Positions 1 through 10,700 of a DNA stretch of 64,000 nt are shown piece by piece (positions within the stretch are counted from its first letter, which is position 1; each line of letters starts with the position of its first letter). The notes under the pieces are model-generated. The model searched no databases. It was not told the DNA's origin and saw only the letters and a list, made by a program, of their open reading frames with translations. Source of the DNA: Akebia trifoliata. Lineage: Eukaryota > Streptophyta > Magnoliopsida > Ranunculales > Lardizabalaceae. Made by a program: the position numbers and the translations under genes. The stretch covers positions 15,176,967-15,240,966 of the forward strand of contig CM030706.1 of assembly GCA_017979445.1 (NCBI GenBank), in the 5' to 3' direction.

Positions 1-2555
1 TGGTGTAGCTTTGATCCCCTGTTGTCTACAACTCAAACCCATGCCTGGGAAGAATCTCATGCTTTTGAACATGCTGGCCACACAACAGCTAAATGTATTA
101 TCGATAGGTACCAGTTCTTTCGCAGAATCGTCCCACTGAACAACATGAATATTTTCAAATTCAAACCCGTTGAGTTGTATTTCTTTTTCTTTGGTTGAAT
201 TTCAAGCAGCGACTTATCCTTGGTTTCTATTTCGTTCACAATCCCCATAATTTCGGCATTCCCATGAAATGTGATCACCAAACCGTCCTTGATGAATTTA
301 ATCTTCTGATGCAAAGTAGAAGGTACGACCTTGATCTGATGCAGCCACGGTCTCCCTAGTAATAGGTTGAAGGATGACTGAATATCCAAGACTTGAAATT
401 CCACAGGTAAGTCTACTATACCCGTGGATATTCGTAGCTGAAAAGTCCCTAGTACATCCCTTTTCGTATTATCATAAGCTCTGACGCCTTGGCTAGTTGG
501 TTTGAAGTCGTCTGTCTTGAACTTGAGGCAAGTCGCGGTCTTCAGAAGGTAGACATTTCATGCACTTCCATTATCTACCAAGACTAGAGGGACTTTTATT
601 CCATTGCAGTCAATTGTAATATGTAACGACTTTGTGTGGCTTGGCTCTTCTTTTGGGAGATCTGAATCTGAGAAGGACAGACTATTTTCAGCATGGGTTG
701 CCCCTACTATACTGGCTAGTTGATCCGGAGTTGTGTCGAGGGAAACTTGGGCTGTGCTTAATGCTTTGAGAACAACTTCCCTATGAGCTGTGGAGGCCAT
801 GAGCAAACCCCAAATTGAAATGTTGGCGCCTGTCTTTTTTAACTGTTTGATCACAACATCATCATCTTCAATGATTTTTTGGATGGGGTCTACTTTTTCC
901 TTCCTTGCCAAGGCCGCTGGATTGTCAACGCTGAGTTCTGGTGGCTTAAAGACTTTCCCTCCCCGTGTCATGTGCTTGACTTCATCACAAGAGAGTGGAA
1001 ATGGCTCGTCTTCTTCGGCCAATAGGTAAGGATCTTCATATGTTACAGAGAATGGGCTTTTCGAGATCATTTGTGCCAAGAGGTAGCTGGTATATGATGG
1101 GCTATCATAACGAGGTAGAGATAGACAGTATGATTCATCTTCAGTTAGATCAAATGGTTCATGGCTTGTAGCATAGACTTCATCAGTGAAAGCTATTCCA
1201 ACAAGAGGATAACTGGGCGGTTTGGCGTAGATTGGATGGATGAGAGAAGCTGGGTCGAATGATAGTTGGGTGTTGGAGACCATATTCAATGTTGGCGGAG
1301 GTTGATAGGCAGGTAGTGGATTGGTAGTGACATTTGGCTGTGTTGGGGTAGGAATGATGACTTTTTTTATCATCAATGAGATTTTGGATGGCATGACGGA
1401 GAGAGATGCAACGATCAGTATGATGACGAGGGCTTTGATGGAATTCGAAAAAGACGTTAGGGTTATGTGAAGTTGGTAGGGGGTTTGGCAGAGGTCGAGG
1501 CTGGAGAGGGGTGAGGAGCCCTTTTTCAATAGTTTCTGAAAGGCTACAGTGAGGGTTATCCTTAGATTTGTGAACTGTCGAGGGGGGGCTCTACCCGAAT
1601 TTGCCTGATTATTTGTTCGAGCTGGGGGTTGAACTGGGGTGGTGGAAGTGTTGGCTATATAGGCATGATTGATGTTGGGTTTGGAATTAGTGAAGAATTT
1701 TTTGGCAGAAGAGTTGGAAAGGATCCTAGAGGCAAAGGCATCCTCAAGTTGGCTTCCAGCTTGTAACAGGGATTCGAATGTGGGGAGATACTGGGCAACT
1801 AAATGCTGAGCATACCCCTGCGAAAGGTTTTTCAAGATGATTGCCACTTGTTCCTTTTCTGATGGTCTATCCCACATCTGTGCAGCCTTAGCCCTCCAAC
1901 GACTAATAAAATCGATAAATATTTCCCCATTCTTCTACTTAGTGGATTCCAAATCCCTTCGAGAAGTTTCGATTTCAATGTTGTACTTGTACTGGTGCCA
2001 GAACATCCTTGACATATTTTCCCATGTCCTAATTACAGCTGAATCTTGGGACATCAACCATCGTAATGCTGATCCTGATAGAGTACGCTGAAACAATAAT
2101 GTCATCTGTTCGTCACTGAGGCCCATTGTGCGCATGTTGGTGACATATACCGTGAAATGTGTTTTTGCGCAGCCTATTCCATTGAATTTTTCCATTTCCG
2201 GCATTACAAACTTTTCTGGCAGACGGATCTTAGGAATTTGATTCAAAGCCTCTATTCCTACTGTGATTTCGTCAATTCCTTTTATATTTTTCACGGCTGT
2301 TTCCAACTGAGTCATTCTGTTGGCCAACATTGGATTCTCATTATAATGCTCCTCATTTCCGTCAAGTTCATAAACCTCATCCAGATTTTTGACCGTGCTA
2401 CCTTCCAGTCCCTTGCCCCTTTGATCATCAGGCTGGTCTCTTGTTGACTCAGAGATCTGTTCTAGCACTTCTACCTTGCTTTTTATGTTATTCATATCCA
2501 TTGCAAAGACTGTCAGGATCTTATGAATTTCCGCGAGTTCAGATTCAGAAGTCAT
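1..2555 (-). pseudogene. gypsy gag-protease polyprotein (5' part of pol), broken
   Basis: One reading frame starts at the ATG ending at 2555. The first 206 residues hold the retrotransposon gag capsid region (MEKFNGIGCAKTHFTVYV, ALRWL, WENMSRMFW). It runs through an in-frame TAG (1935-1937) into a further 439 residues rich in proline and serine. The retroviral aspartic protease motif DNGSA lies just before an in-frame TGA at 558-560, and the frame continues to the LLGRPWLH block typical of plant gypsy proteases. Near position 90 the reading shifts frame into a G-patch-like segment (FFPGMGL, QQGI). With two nonsense codons and a frameshift it should not make a full polyprotein. No Cys-His zinc knuckle was recognised. 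Confidence 0.85.
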
Positions 2556-2910
2556 TTTTTATAGTTCACTTGGCGCTGATGTTCTTTCCAAACGACCTGA
2601 CTCTCTACTCCAACCAGGTGGCGGACGCTTAAGTTTGGGCGCAATAGTATCCTGAAACCCCATCAAAGGTGAATTAAGAATTGGTCCCTTTTGATAGCAT
2701 TTGCTTTTATTATTATAATTGATGAGTTGTGCTGGTCGAACTTATGTCTGATGAGGTGATTTATTGTTAATTAGGACCTTATAAAAAAAGACTTCTCATT
2801 AAAAATTGTACCAATGAGACAAATGCGAACACAAAAGAAATGAGGAGACTCTCCTCTTAAAGCAAAGATGACTCAATCTAAGACCCTACATGCTCTTCTA
2901 CTTCTCTCTT
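2556..2910. other. spacer between the accessory ORF and gag of element 1
   Basis: Non-coding stretch between the DUF7745 ORF and gag. No domain, repeat or promoter-like signal is evident; it is AT-rich in its right half. Confidence 0.5.
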
Positions 2911-3990
2911 CTACTTCTTGAATGCTTGTTGATCTTCTGATTCAATAAGTAACCGATGGTCCCAAGCGGTAGCTATGTGTTCTACCAAGTGCACAGACAG
3001 CTCTTTAATAGGATGTCGATTTCTTGGAAGCATTGGGATCCATGAAGGGAATCCTATTTGTCTTGGTATCATCCTTGGGCAATAAAAAGATGTATTCAGC
3101 AGACCAGTGAGCATTACATGATCAGACCCTTTTGAAGCAAGTACGGTGCCTTCATCCATTCTTGATCCCAATCTATCCCAATTTACATCTTGTGTAGTCA
3201 AATTTGAGAGCCAGTCCTTCCAGTCTTCTATGGATGCAAAGTCCACCAATGTTTTCTTTCTTGTGAATTTTTTCCATTTACTTTCCTTGATTTGCGGGAA
3301 CCCTGCGATGCGAAGTCGGATACATAACCACAGATAAAGCAAATGTGGACTTCCTCAAAATCCTGCCCCTCCTGGTGCATTCTCATTTGATAATCCCTCA
3401 AAAGTCTCGGCGAGTATTGTAGGGACTGGGTTAACCTTGTTTTTAAGTTGTTCGGCAATATCTACGAAGAAGCCCGATAATTGATGACTCATCCTAAATG
3501 AAACCAGAAAATATGTTGACAATACCCCCAAACATAAAGTAAAATCCATGGCCTTCCTGTGAGGTTCTGGAGCGAAATCCCCAGGATTTTCTTGTTCAGG
3601 AGTTTGGTATACTTCTAGGAGTCTCCGCATGTTCAGTAAACCGTGATCTGTGAATCTTCTTGCTTTTTTTGGCTTAACTCCTAACCCTTTCGAGAGTTCT
3701 TTTGTGAATTTGGATTTCGATGGAAGACGAATCATCGGATCCAATGTGCTTATCCCCATAATATTACAATAATCTTCATGAGTTTGACAAAATGTGACTG
3801 AACCAAAACAGAATACGTGGTAATTCGGGTCCCAGAAATTGGCCACAATACATAAAAGGTTCCAATTTACAGTTACTGACTTGAGAGAGAATATGCTTTG
3901 AAGTCCATATGCACCAAAATTGTACTTTTCGACGGTGGTGAACACATCTAAAGCTCTTTTCATCAACACTTGTACATCATCATGAGCCAT
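2911..3990 (-). pseudogene. DUF7745-like accessory ORF upstream of gag
   Basis: The first frame (3355-3990, ATG at 3990) reads through a FWDPNYHVFCFGSV block and a PEPHRKAMDF block, which resemble the plant retrotransposon-associated domain now called DUF7745. A second frame (2911-3342) continues the homology with VMLTGLLNTSFYCPRMIP, so at least one frameshift near 3340-3355 separates the halves. The domain is known mainly next to plant gypsy gag genes; its function is unknown and none is assigned here. Position and orientation (same strand, upstream of gag, downstream of the 5' LTR) fit an extra ORF carried by the retrotransposon. It could instead be a host gene fragment captured long ago. 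Confidence 0.65.
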
Positions 3991-4950
3991 CTAATCAAAA
4001 GAAACTAACTCTCATTACTAACACATTAATCCACGTCTATATTTTGGTACGATATTTAATGTGATTCAACCATTTTAATTTAAAGAAATGTCTAATCCAT
4101 TGAATAGAATTGGTCAGAAAAAAAGTTCAGTTACCACATTCGGATCTATTCTATCCAATAGATTCAAAAAAATAATATATCACCTCATTGACATTTAATT
4201 AAACAAATTAACTCAATCGGCTCGTATAATGATCCAAAAGATCAACTTACCAATTGGGCTAATGGGTTGGAAAATGATTTGGCCAACACAACTTTTCAAT
4301 TACAATTATTGGGTTGGACCGATATTGTGGGTTCCATTTGAGCGATGTGGATCGGTCCACCCACTTACCTTTTGGTTAGTTTAGAGAAAAGCAACTCGGA
4401 AGCACTTATGATCGATTCGAGTCGTGGCCTAATAGGACCGCACCTAAGTTCTAGGCTTTCTATATGATTGAGGCTAGGTTAGGACAAAGCTTAGGCCACT
4501 TCAGCCCGAAACACCGATATACTATTCCAGTTTTACCTAGTCAAGCAGTACGTGGTGTTCCAGTTTGATATACCCGAAGGTACTATACTGAAGTTGTAGC
4601 GTTCACGGGCGTCCCCCGTGTCCCGAAGACCAGGTTAGCTTAGATCCGGCTACTAGGTTTATAGGGACATGACATGATGCAAATATACGTATGCATGCTC
4701 GTGAGTGTGTGCAAAGGGACAAAGTGCGCCCGGGGCTTTTTTCGCAAATATCCAACCAATTCAAATTAAATACATCCAATCATCAAACCAATCAACAGAG
4801 ATAAATAATTGAATACATCTAATCACAAGCCAATGAAAGAAAGGACCAAATCTAGCCTAATATAAGAGTCTCATTGAGTCAACTGGGTTGACTCGAGGAA
4901 AAAGTCAACCTAAGGATAGTCTTGGATCGGGTCAAGTTTAACCCTAAAAT
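3991..4950 (-). other. untranslated leader of gypsy element 1
   Basis: Roughly 960 bp between the PBS-like site and the first ORF of element 1. No reading frame of note. The stretch contains short mixed low-complexity sequence and no recognisable gene. Confidence 0.5.
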
Positions 4951-4967
4951 CTCCATTGGAGTCGTCT
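4951..4967 (-). other. primer-binding-site-like sequence of element 1
   Basis: On the minus strand this reads AGACGACTCCAATGGAG, immediately inside the LTR end. It matches the equivalent sites of the two other minus-strand gypsy elements here (TGGCGACTCCACTAGGGAG at about 41797-41815 and TGGCGACTCCATTGAGGAG at 63341-63359), allowing two changes at the start. The position next to the LTR supports a PBS; which tRNA it pairs with was not determined. Confidence 0.5.
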
Positions 4968-5459
4968 TTGAAATCTCCTCGACCCCCACAGCCGTCCGTT
5001 AAATAACGGATTAGGGGTCCGTACTACGTATCTCGGGGATTTTTAAAAGAATAGGGAGTCGTCACCTAGTTTAAGTCTAGGAACCAAAATTAACTCCAAA
5101 TGGATATGGGTCGATCCGTGGATCAGAGAGATGGGTAAGGGGTCAGGTTACGGATTTCGGAAGGTGTTAGACACCGAACCCGCCTGATCAAGATGATCAG
5201 TCTCTACTACGATCCAAAAATATCCTACGATCAATATTCAAAGACTAAAAGTCAAACTAAGGTCCAATCATCAAATTGCATCGGATTTACTAAACAAATC
5301 CTACGGTTAAAATAATCACATGATTTAATGAGGCATACATGGCACCAAAAATTAATGGATCAATTCGATCATATTTTGAACAATAAGAAATCGATTTTCA
5401 ATGCCGCGTATATAAGATTAGTGAATTGGCTCATTGACGACATTTTATAAAAGAAATTC

Positions 5460-5995
5460 GATTTTTTGAATTGCCACGTGCATTAAATCGGTGAGTTAAC
5501 ACATGTATCTAATTTTAAAATAAAATCGATTCAAATTTTCAATGTCCCCAAAATTAGCGAGTCGACTCGCAATTTGTTAATTAAAATAATCTTTCATTAT
5601 TTATTAAAATCGCTACATGTATTAAATCAGGGATTTAACCCACATGCCCAATTTATAAAAAAAATTCGATTCAAATTCTTAATGTCCCCAAAATCAGCGA
5701 GTCGACTCGCAATTAATCAAAAGAATCCTATTTTTTTTAATCGCCACGTGTATTAAATCGGTGATTTAATCCACATGCCTATTTTTTTTTTTTTAAATTC
5801 GTTCCAAATTCTCAATGTCCCCAAAATCAGCGAGTCGACTCGCAATTTGTTAACCAAAAGAATCCTAATTTTTTTGGAATCGCCACGTGTATTAAATCGT
5901 GATTTAACCCACGTGCCTAATTTTTTAAAATTTTGATTAAATTCTCAATGTCCCCAAAATCAGCGAGTCGACTTGCAATTTTTATTGTAAAACTC
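5460..5995. repeat. four tandem copies of an about 135-bp unit with palindrome and G-box
   Basis: The word GTCGACTCGC or close variants recurs at 5561, 5701, 5834 and 5968, giving periods of 140, 133 and 134 bp. Most copies contain the perfect 14-bp palindrome GCGAGTCGACTCGC. Units also carry GCCACGTG(T/C)ATTAAATC, a G-box core (CACGTG) that is mutated in the copy near 5612, and the phrase CTCAATGTCCCCAAAAT. The location inside an LTR suggests an enhancer-like array; that is inference. Confidence 0.8.
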
Positions 5996-6342
5996 GATTT
6001 TTTGTTTTTATCTTTCGTGTACACCATTAATTTTTATTGAGTAGATCAATAGTAATGAGTTAACCCAAAAAAAAAAATCGATGAATCAACCCAATAATAT
6101 TAACACCAATGAGCCGGTCCACCAACTTGATATTAGCGAATTGGCTCGGTCAATCTATCAACAAAAAATGAGCGAATCGATTCACTAACATTTCAAAAAA
6201 AACTTGAAGATTACCATTAGTGCCACATATACCTAACAAACAGTGAATTAACTTAAATACATTAAAAAAAGCAAAATCAAGAAGAAACAAAAAAAAAATT
6301 TATAATAAAAAAAAAAAAAAACAAGAGGGAGGCAAGTCTAGA

Positions 6343-6368
6343 AAATAATAATAATAATAATAATAATG
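6343..6368. repeat. (TAA)n microsatellite
   Basis: Run of TAA/AAT triplets followed by an imperfect TGATT end, in an A-rich part of the element 1 LTR. Confidence 0.85.
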
Positions 6369-6659
6369 ATTAAAAAGAATAAAAATGGAATTACCTAAGA
6401 ATAGCGAATTGATTCCTTCAAGCGGGATTCGAAGACTCGTGAACACTCGTTGTTATAGAGATCGGAGAGACGAGTGTAGAGAAAGATGTGTTCTTGCTAA
6501 CAATGGAGAACACTTAACTGGGCAAAACGTGAGAGAGAGTTGGGATTTCGATGATGAGGGCTGTGTTGTAGGCTCAATGATGGAAGAAGAGAGAAAAAAA
6601 AAATATTTGAAGGGCAGATGTATGTCAATTGAGGGAGATGATGGTGTTATTTTGGACCA

Positions 6660-7190
6660 AGATTGGGGCTGCTAATGGAGGATGGTTGGGGCTGTTAATG
6701 GAGACTGTAATGGTGTTGAAACTAAAGGTAAATGGGACTGATAATGGGGGTGATCATGATGCTGAAAATAATGGTAAATGGGACTGCTAATGGTGATGTT
6801 GATGATGCTGAAAATGGAGCGGCTAATGGAGGTGTTAGTGATGGTAAATGGGGCTGCTAATGGTGATGTTGATGATGCTGTAAATGGGACTGCTAATTGA
6901 GGTGTTGATGATGGTAAATGGGGCTGCTAATTGAGGTGTTGATGATGGTAAATGGAGCTGCTAATGGTGATGATAATGATGCTGAAAATAATGGTAAATG
7001 GGGCTGCTAATGGTGATGTTGATGATGCTGAAAATGGGGCTGTTAATGGAAGTGTTAGTGATGGTAAATGGGGCTGCTAATGGTGATGTTGATGATGCTG
7101 AAAATGGGGCTGCTAATGGAGGTGTTGGTGATGGTAAATGGGGCTACTAATGGAGGTGTAGATGATGGTAAATGGGGCTACTAATGGTGA
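6660..7190. repeat. minisatellite, composite unit of about 70 bp, in the LTR
   Basis: Alternating sub-units built from GGGGCTGCTAATGGTGATG...GATGCTGAAAAT and GGGGCTGCTAATGGAGGTGTT...GATGGTAAAT make a higher-order unit of roughly 70 bp, repeated with deletions through the interval. The array is purine/T-rich on the plus strand. It begins just after the stop of the 96-codon ORF at 6385-6675 and does not itself keep one long open frame. Confidence 0.8.
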
Positions 7191-8254
7191 AGAAAAGTTG
7201 CCGGTTTTTTTTTTTTCTTTTTTTTTGTGAAGGGAGAAGGCTGTTGGGACGTTAATGAAAGTTGCTGTTTTTTTCTTTTTTGCTGCTGATTTTTAGAGAA
7301 GGAATAGGAGTGGAAGACGTGAGGACCAATCCCCTAATGAGTGCCCTCTTACAAGTTTTTATAGTGGAGAAGAAGATGAACGTGAAGAATAGAACGTAAT
7401 CAGTTGGGAAAGATCATGGGGCCACTTTTTTTTATTTTAGTTAAATGTGTGAGAGACAATCGATGGGAGAGATGTGTTAGAGAAGAAGAGGAGCTGAGAA
7501 CATGGGGGTAGAGGAGGTGCGATGGAGAGGAGAGTGATGGAAAGAGTTATGGAGAGAATGAGGGCATTCTCGTTGGAGAAGATGAAGTGGGTGTGCCCAC
7601 GTTTTTGTTTCTTCCCTTTTTATTTTTATTTTTTTTTTAAGAAAGGGGGGTAGTGATCCAGTGCTACTCGTCTTAATGGTAGCCTACTACTGTTGAGTTG
7701 CAAATTTTTTTTTTATTTTAGTCAACATTTTAATTTGAAATTTAATTTAATATTTTAAATTACATTTGAATTTGTATTTGATTTTAAATTTTGAATTTCG
7801 ATTAAAATTTAATTTGAATTTTGATATTAAATTTGGTTGTTGGTTGATTTGATTTTAATTTTTGATTGGTTGATAATTTGATTTTAATTTTATTTTTACA
7901 TTTTCATTGGTTGGGTGATTTTCAATTTGATTTTAATTTGAGTTTTAATTTGATTTTAGATTGGATTCGATTTTAAATTTTAAATTTATTGATAGAATTT
8001 GAGTTTAATTTTGATGGTTGATTACTTGAAATTTTTATTTTGGTTGATCGAAATTTTTTTATTGTTATTATTTTTAATTTGAAATTTAGTTGTTTGATTT
8101 AATTTTAATTGTTTGATTTTAATTTTAATTATTTGGATTTTTTAATTTGAATTGTTTAATTTTTATTTTGAATTTTATTTTTAGTTTAGATTGGATTTCG
8201 ATTTACATTGTCCTAGGGATCGGGATCTCTAAATTGTAGAGTTGGATATTGAGG

Positions 8255-8560
8255 GGTATTTTAGTCTTTTGACGATTTTTATAGATTTTTCTCGAACTTC
8301 TCTATTTTCATCGATTTGGGTCTCATTAGATTCGGAATCACATTCTGAGTGCAATGGAGGTACTTTCGAGAATTTTCGGAGGTCCGAGGTATATGAGGGG
8401 TATTTTCATCATTTTGATGATATTTTACAAATTTTTATAAATCTCTCTGTTTTCATTGATTTGGGTCCCGCTAGATTCGAAATCACATTCTGAGTGCAAT
8501 GGAGGTACTTTCGAGACTTTTCGGAGATTTGAAATTTATGAAGGGTGTTTTCATCATTTT
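8255..8560. repeat. two-copy tandem duplication, period about 145 bp
   Basis: The phrase CATTCTGAGTGCAATGGAGG occurs at 8341 and 8486, with matching flanks on both sides (GGGTATTTT...GATGAT and GATTTGGGTC). It lies near the outer end of the element 1 LTR. Confidence 0.8.
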
Positions 8561-8920
8561 GATGATTTTTTTACGGATTTTTTTTTAATTTTATCGTAAG
8601 GTTTCTTTCAATCACTGTGTGAGTATTTCTAAGTTCTAAAGTTATATTTTTCTAGCGTAACGAGGTCTCTAAGTTATCGAATTGTGTAATGAACCTATGC
8701 GTACGTGCTTGCTAAGTCAGGTGTAAGATGTAGCGATCCTAAGCGTGCGTAAACTTCTATGTCGAGTCGTGACGAGTAGGGGGATGAAAGGAAACTAGAA
8801 ACAGAAGAAATCAAACAGTACTCACAAACCTTCGAGTTCCTTTATATTCATCATTAGGAATCCACCAAAATCGGGTGACGAATTGTCGAATTAGGCAGAT
8901 GCAATAATGGGATGTCTACA

Positions 8921-10700
8921 CCTTCATTGATGATAACGCAAGAAAGTTTGGATTTATTTTTTGAAGTAGAAGTTTGATGTATTTGGTGTTCAAGAAGTTG
9001 ATAGCCTTAATTAGGTTGAAATTGAAGTGTCTAAGGTCAGACAATGGTAGACAATATTGCAATGATGAGTTCGAAGACTGATGTGCACAGATTGAGATCA
9101 GTTATTCATGAAAAACCTTAACAAAATGGTATCGTAGAACTCATGAACCGAACCATTGTAGAGCGCACCATGAGCATAAAGATAATCAATAGAGGACCTT
9201 CAGTTCCTTTGAACTTTGATTTTCCAAAAGAAGCTTGGGTAGGAAAAGAGGTAAATTTATTCCATTTAAAAAAGAAATTGGTTGCACTTCTTATGTCCAC
9301 ATTGACTCTAATTAAAGGAGCAGGTTAGATCTTAAGTCTAAGAAGTATATTTTCATTGAGTATAGCATTAATGAATTTGGCTATAAATATTAGGATCTAG
9401 AAAATCGAAAAGTCGATAAAAGTAAGGATGTTATATTTAATGAAAGTGCAATGTATATGAGTAATATAGAAAGAAGAGAAGCTCATACAAATGCCAAGTC
9501 TGATGAGCATGTTGAATTTGATTATGCATCATCTAGGGATGTGTTTAGGCTAGTACATGAATATAGATGGGAAGAAACTCAAGATCTTCTTACCCAGGTT
9601 CTTCCACTTGAACTTAAAAGATTTATCAAAATTACACAAGGAAAGACTCTATCTCGATATATTTTTCTATACACTATTTACTGTTGACAGAGAATGGTGA
9701 ACAAAAATATTATGATGAAATTATGCAGGTTGAGACCAAAGTGAAGTGGGAGCAAGCAATGGATTATGAGATAGACTCCTTAAATTTGGTTGAGCTACCC
9801 AAGGATAAGAAAATTTTGCATAATAAGTGGATTTACAAGCTAAAATAAGTTCATGATAGGACCAAGAGATACAATGTCAGATTTGTTCTAAAGAGATTTC
9901 AAGAAAAGACAAGTATCGATTATATAGAGATTTTCTCTCCTATTGTGAAGTTGTGTACCATCAAATCTATTTTTAGTATTGTTGCAACAAAAGACTTACA
10001 TCTAAAATAACTAGATGTGAAAATAGATTTTCTTCATGGAGACTCGAATGAAAATATTTACATGAAGCACCCATAGGGATATGAGGCACCAAGAAATGAA
10101 GAGTTGGTATGTAAGTTAAAAGAAGAGTTCATATGAGTTGAAACATATACCTAGACAATGTGGTATATCAAGTTTGATAACTTTATGTCTGGTAGTGGGT
10201 ATACAAGGTGTAATGGTGATTATTATTGTTATTTCAAGAAGTTTGATGATTCCTACATCATTATTCTCTTATATGCAGTAAACTTATTGCAAGATCAAAT
10301 ATGACTGAAATAACAAAGTCGGAGGAACAACTTTCTAAAGAATTCTCTATGAAGAATTTGGGTGCATTAAAATAAATCCTTGGTATGCGGGTTAGTAGAG
10401 AGAGTAAGGACAAAAAAAATCAGTTATCTTAGGGACAATACATTGAAAGAGTATTGAAGAGCATTCCTCTAACAAGTCATTTGTGCTTTCAAGAAGGCAA
10501 GAAGTAGTGATAATTGTGAGTAGATTTATGAATAATCTAGGCAAGGAGAATTGGAAGGGTGTGTAATGTATTATGAGGTATTTTAAAGGTACCATAGATC
10601 TATCTTTATGTTATGGTAGAGTAAAGATCAATATGTAAGGGTTTGTTGATTTTAACAATTTTCTGTTGTAAAGATCATCATCATGTTGCCACAGGACTAG
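8921..10700 (+). mobile_element. decayed Ty1/copia relic (integrase and reverse transcriptase)
   Basis: Translated in shifting plus-strand frames, this stretch gives copia integrase pieces (RSDNGRQYCNDEF near 9030, then NRTIVERTMS near 9150) and reverse transcriptase pieces (WEQAMDYEIDSL near 9750, HNKWIYKLK, FSPIVKL, GYEAP near 10080). The usual YVDD catalytic box is YAVN at 10272-10283, which would abolish activity. Gag, protease, both LTRs and most of RNase H are not recognised. The left end is cut by gypsy element 1 at 8920. All frames carry stops, so this is an old dead copy, probably Tork/SIRE-like (inference). Confidence 0.8.

Larger units (their letters stand above)
1..8920 (-). mobile_element. 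Ty3/gypsy LTR retrotransposon 1, 5' part, truncated by window edge
   Basis: Reading on the minus strand from high to low coordinates the order is LTR (4969-8920), PBS-like site, leader, an accessory ORF with a DUF7745-like domain, gag, aspartic protease and the start of a G-patch-like segment at the window edge; reverse transcriptase and integrase must lie to the left. The coding parts carry nonsense changes and frameshifts, so this copy is probably inactive. The right boundary is the LTR terminus GATGTCTACA at 8911-8920, where the sequence passes directly into an older copia relic, implying insertion into that relic. The left LTR and the target-site duplication cannot be seen. The layout and the DNGSA protease motif point to the Athila/Tat-like side of plant gypsy elements; that assignment is inference. 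Confidence 0.85.
4969..8920 (-). repeat. long LTR of gypsy element 1 (about 3.95 kb)
   Basis: The inferred boundaries are TG at 4969-4970, next to the PBS-like site, and CA at 8919-8920 in the terminus GATGTCTACA. The same terminus closes the LTR of element 3 at 55289. The left end is less certain because the PBS and dinucleotide are degraded. Inside are a 135-bp tandem array, a (TAA) run, a 70-bp minisatellite, a purine-rich stretch, an extremely AT-rich tract of TTTAATTTGA-type words (7690-8200) and a 145-bp duplication. No protein is predicted: the 96-codon ORF at 6385-6675 has no recognisable domain. Confidence 0.6.

Noticed and set aside
790..1029. 79-codon plus-strand ORF
   Set aside because: Shadow of the minus-strand gag frame.
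6385..6675. 96-codon ORF inside the element 1 LTR
   Set aside because: Low-complexity charged protein leading into a minisatellite; no family resemblance, and LTRs rarely code.
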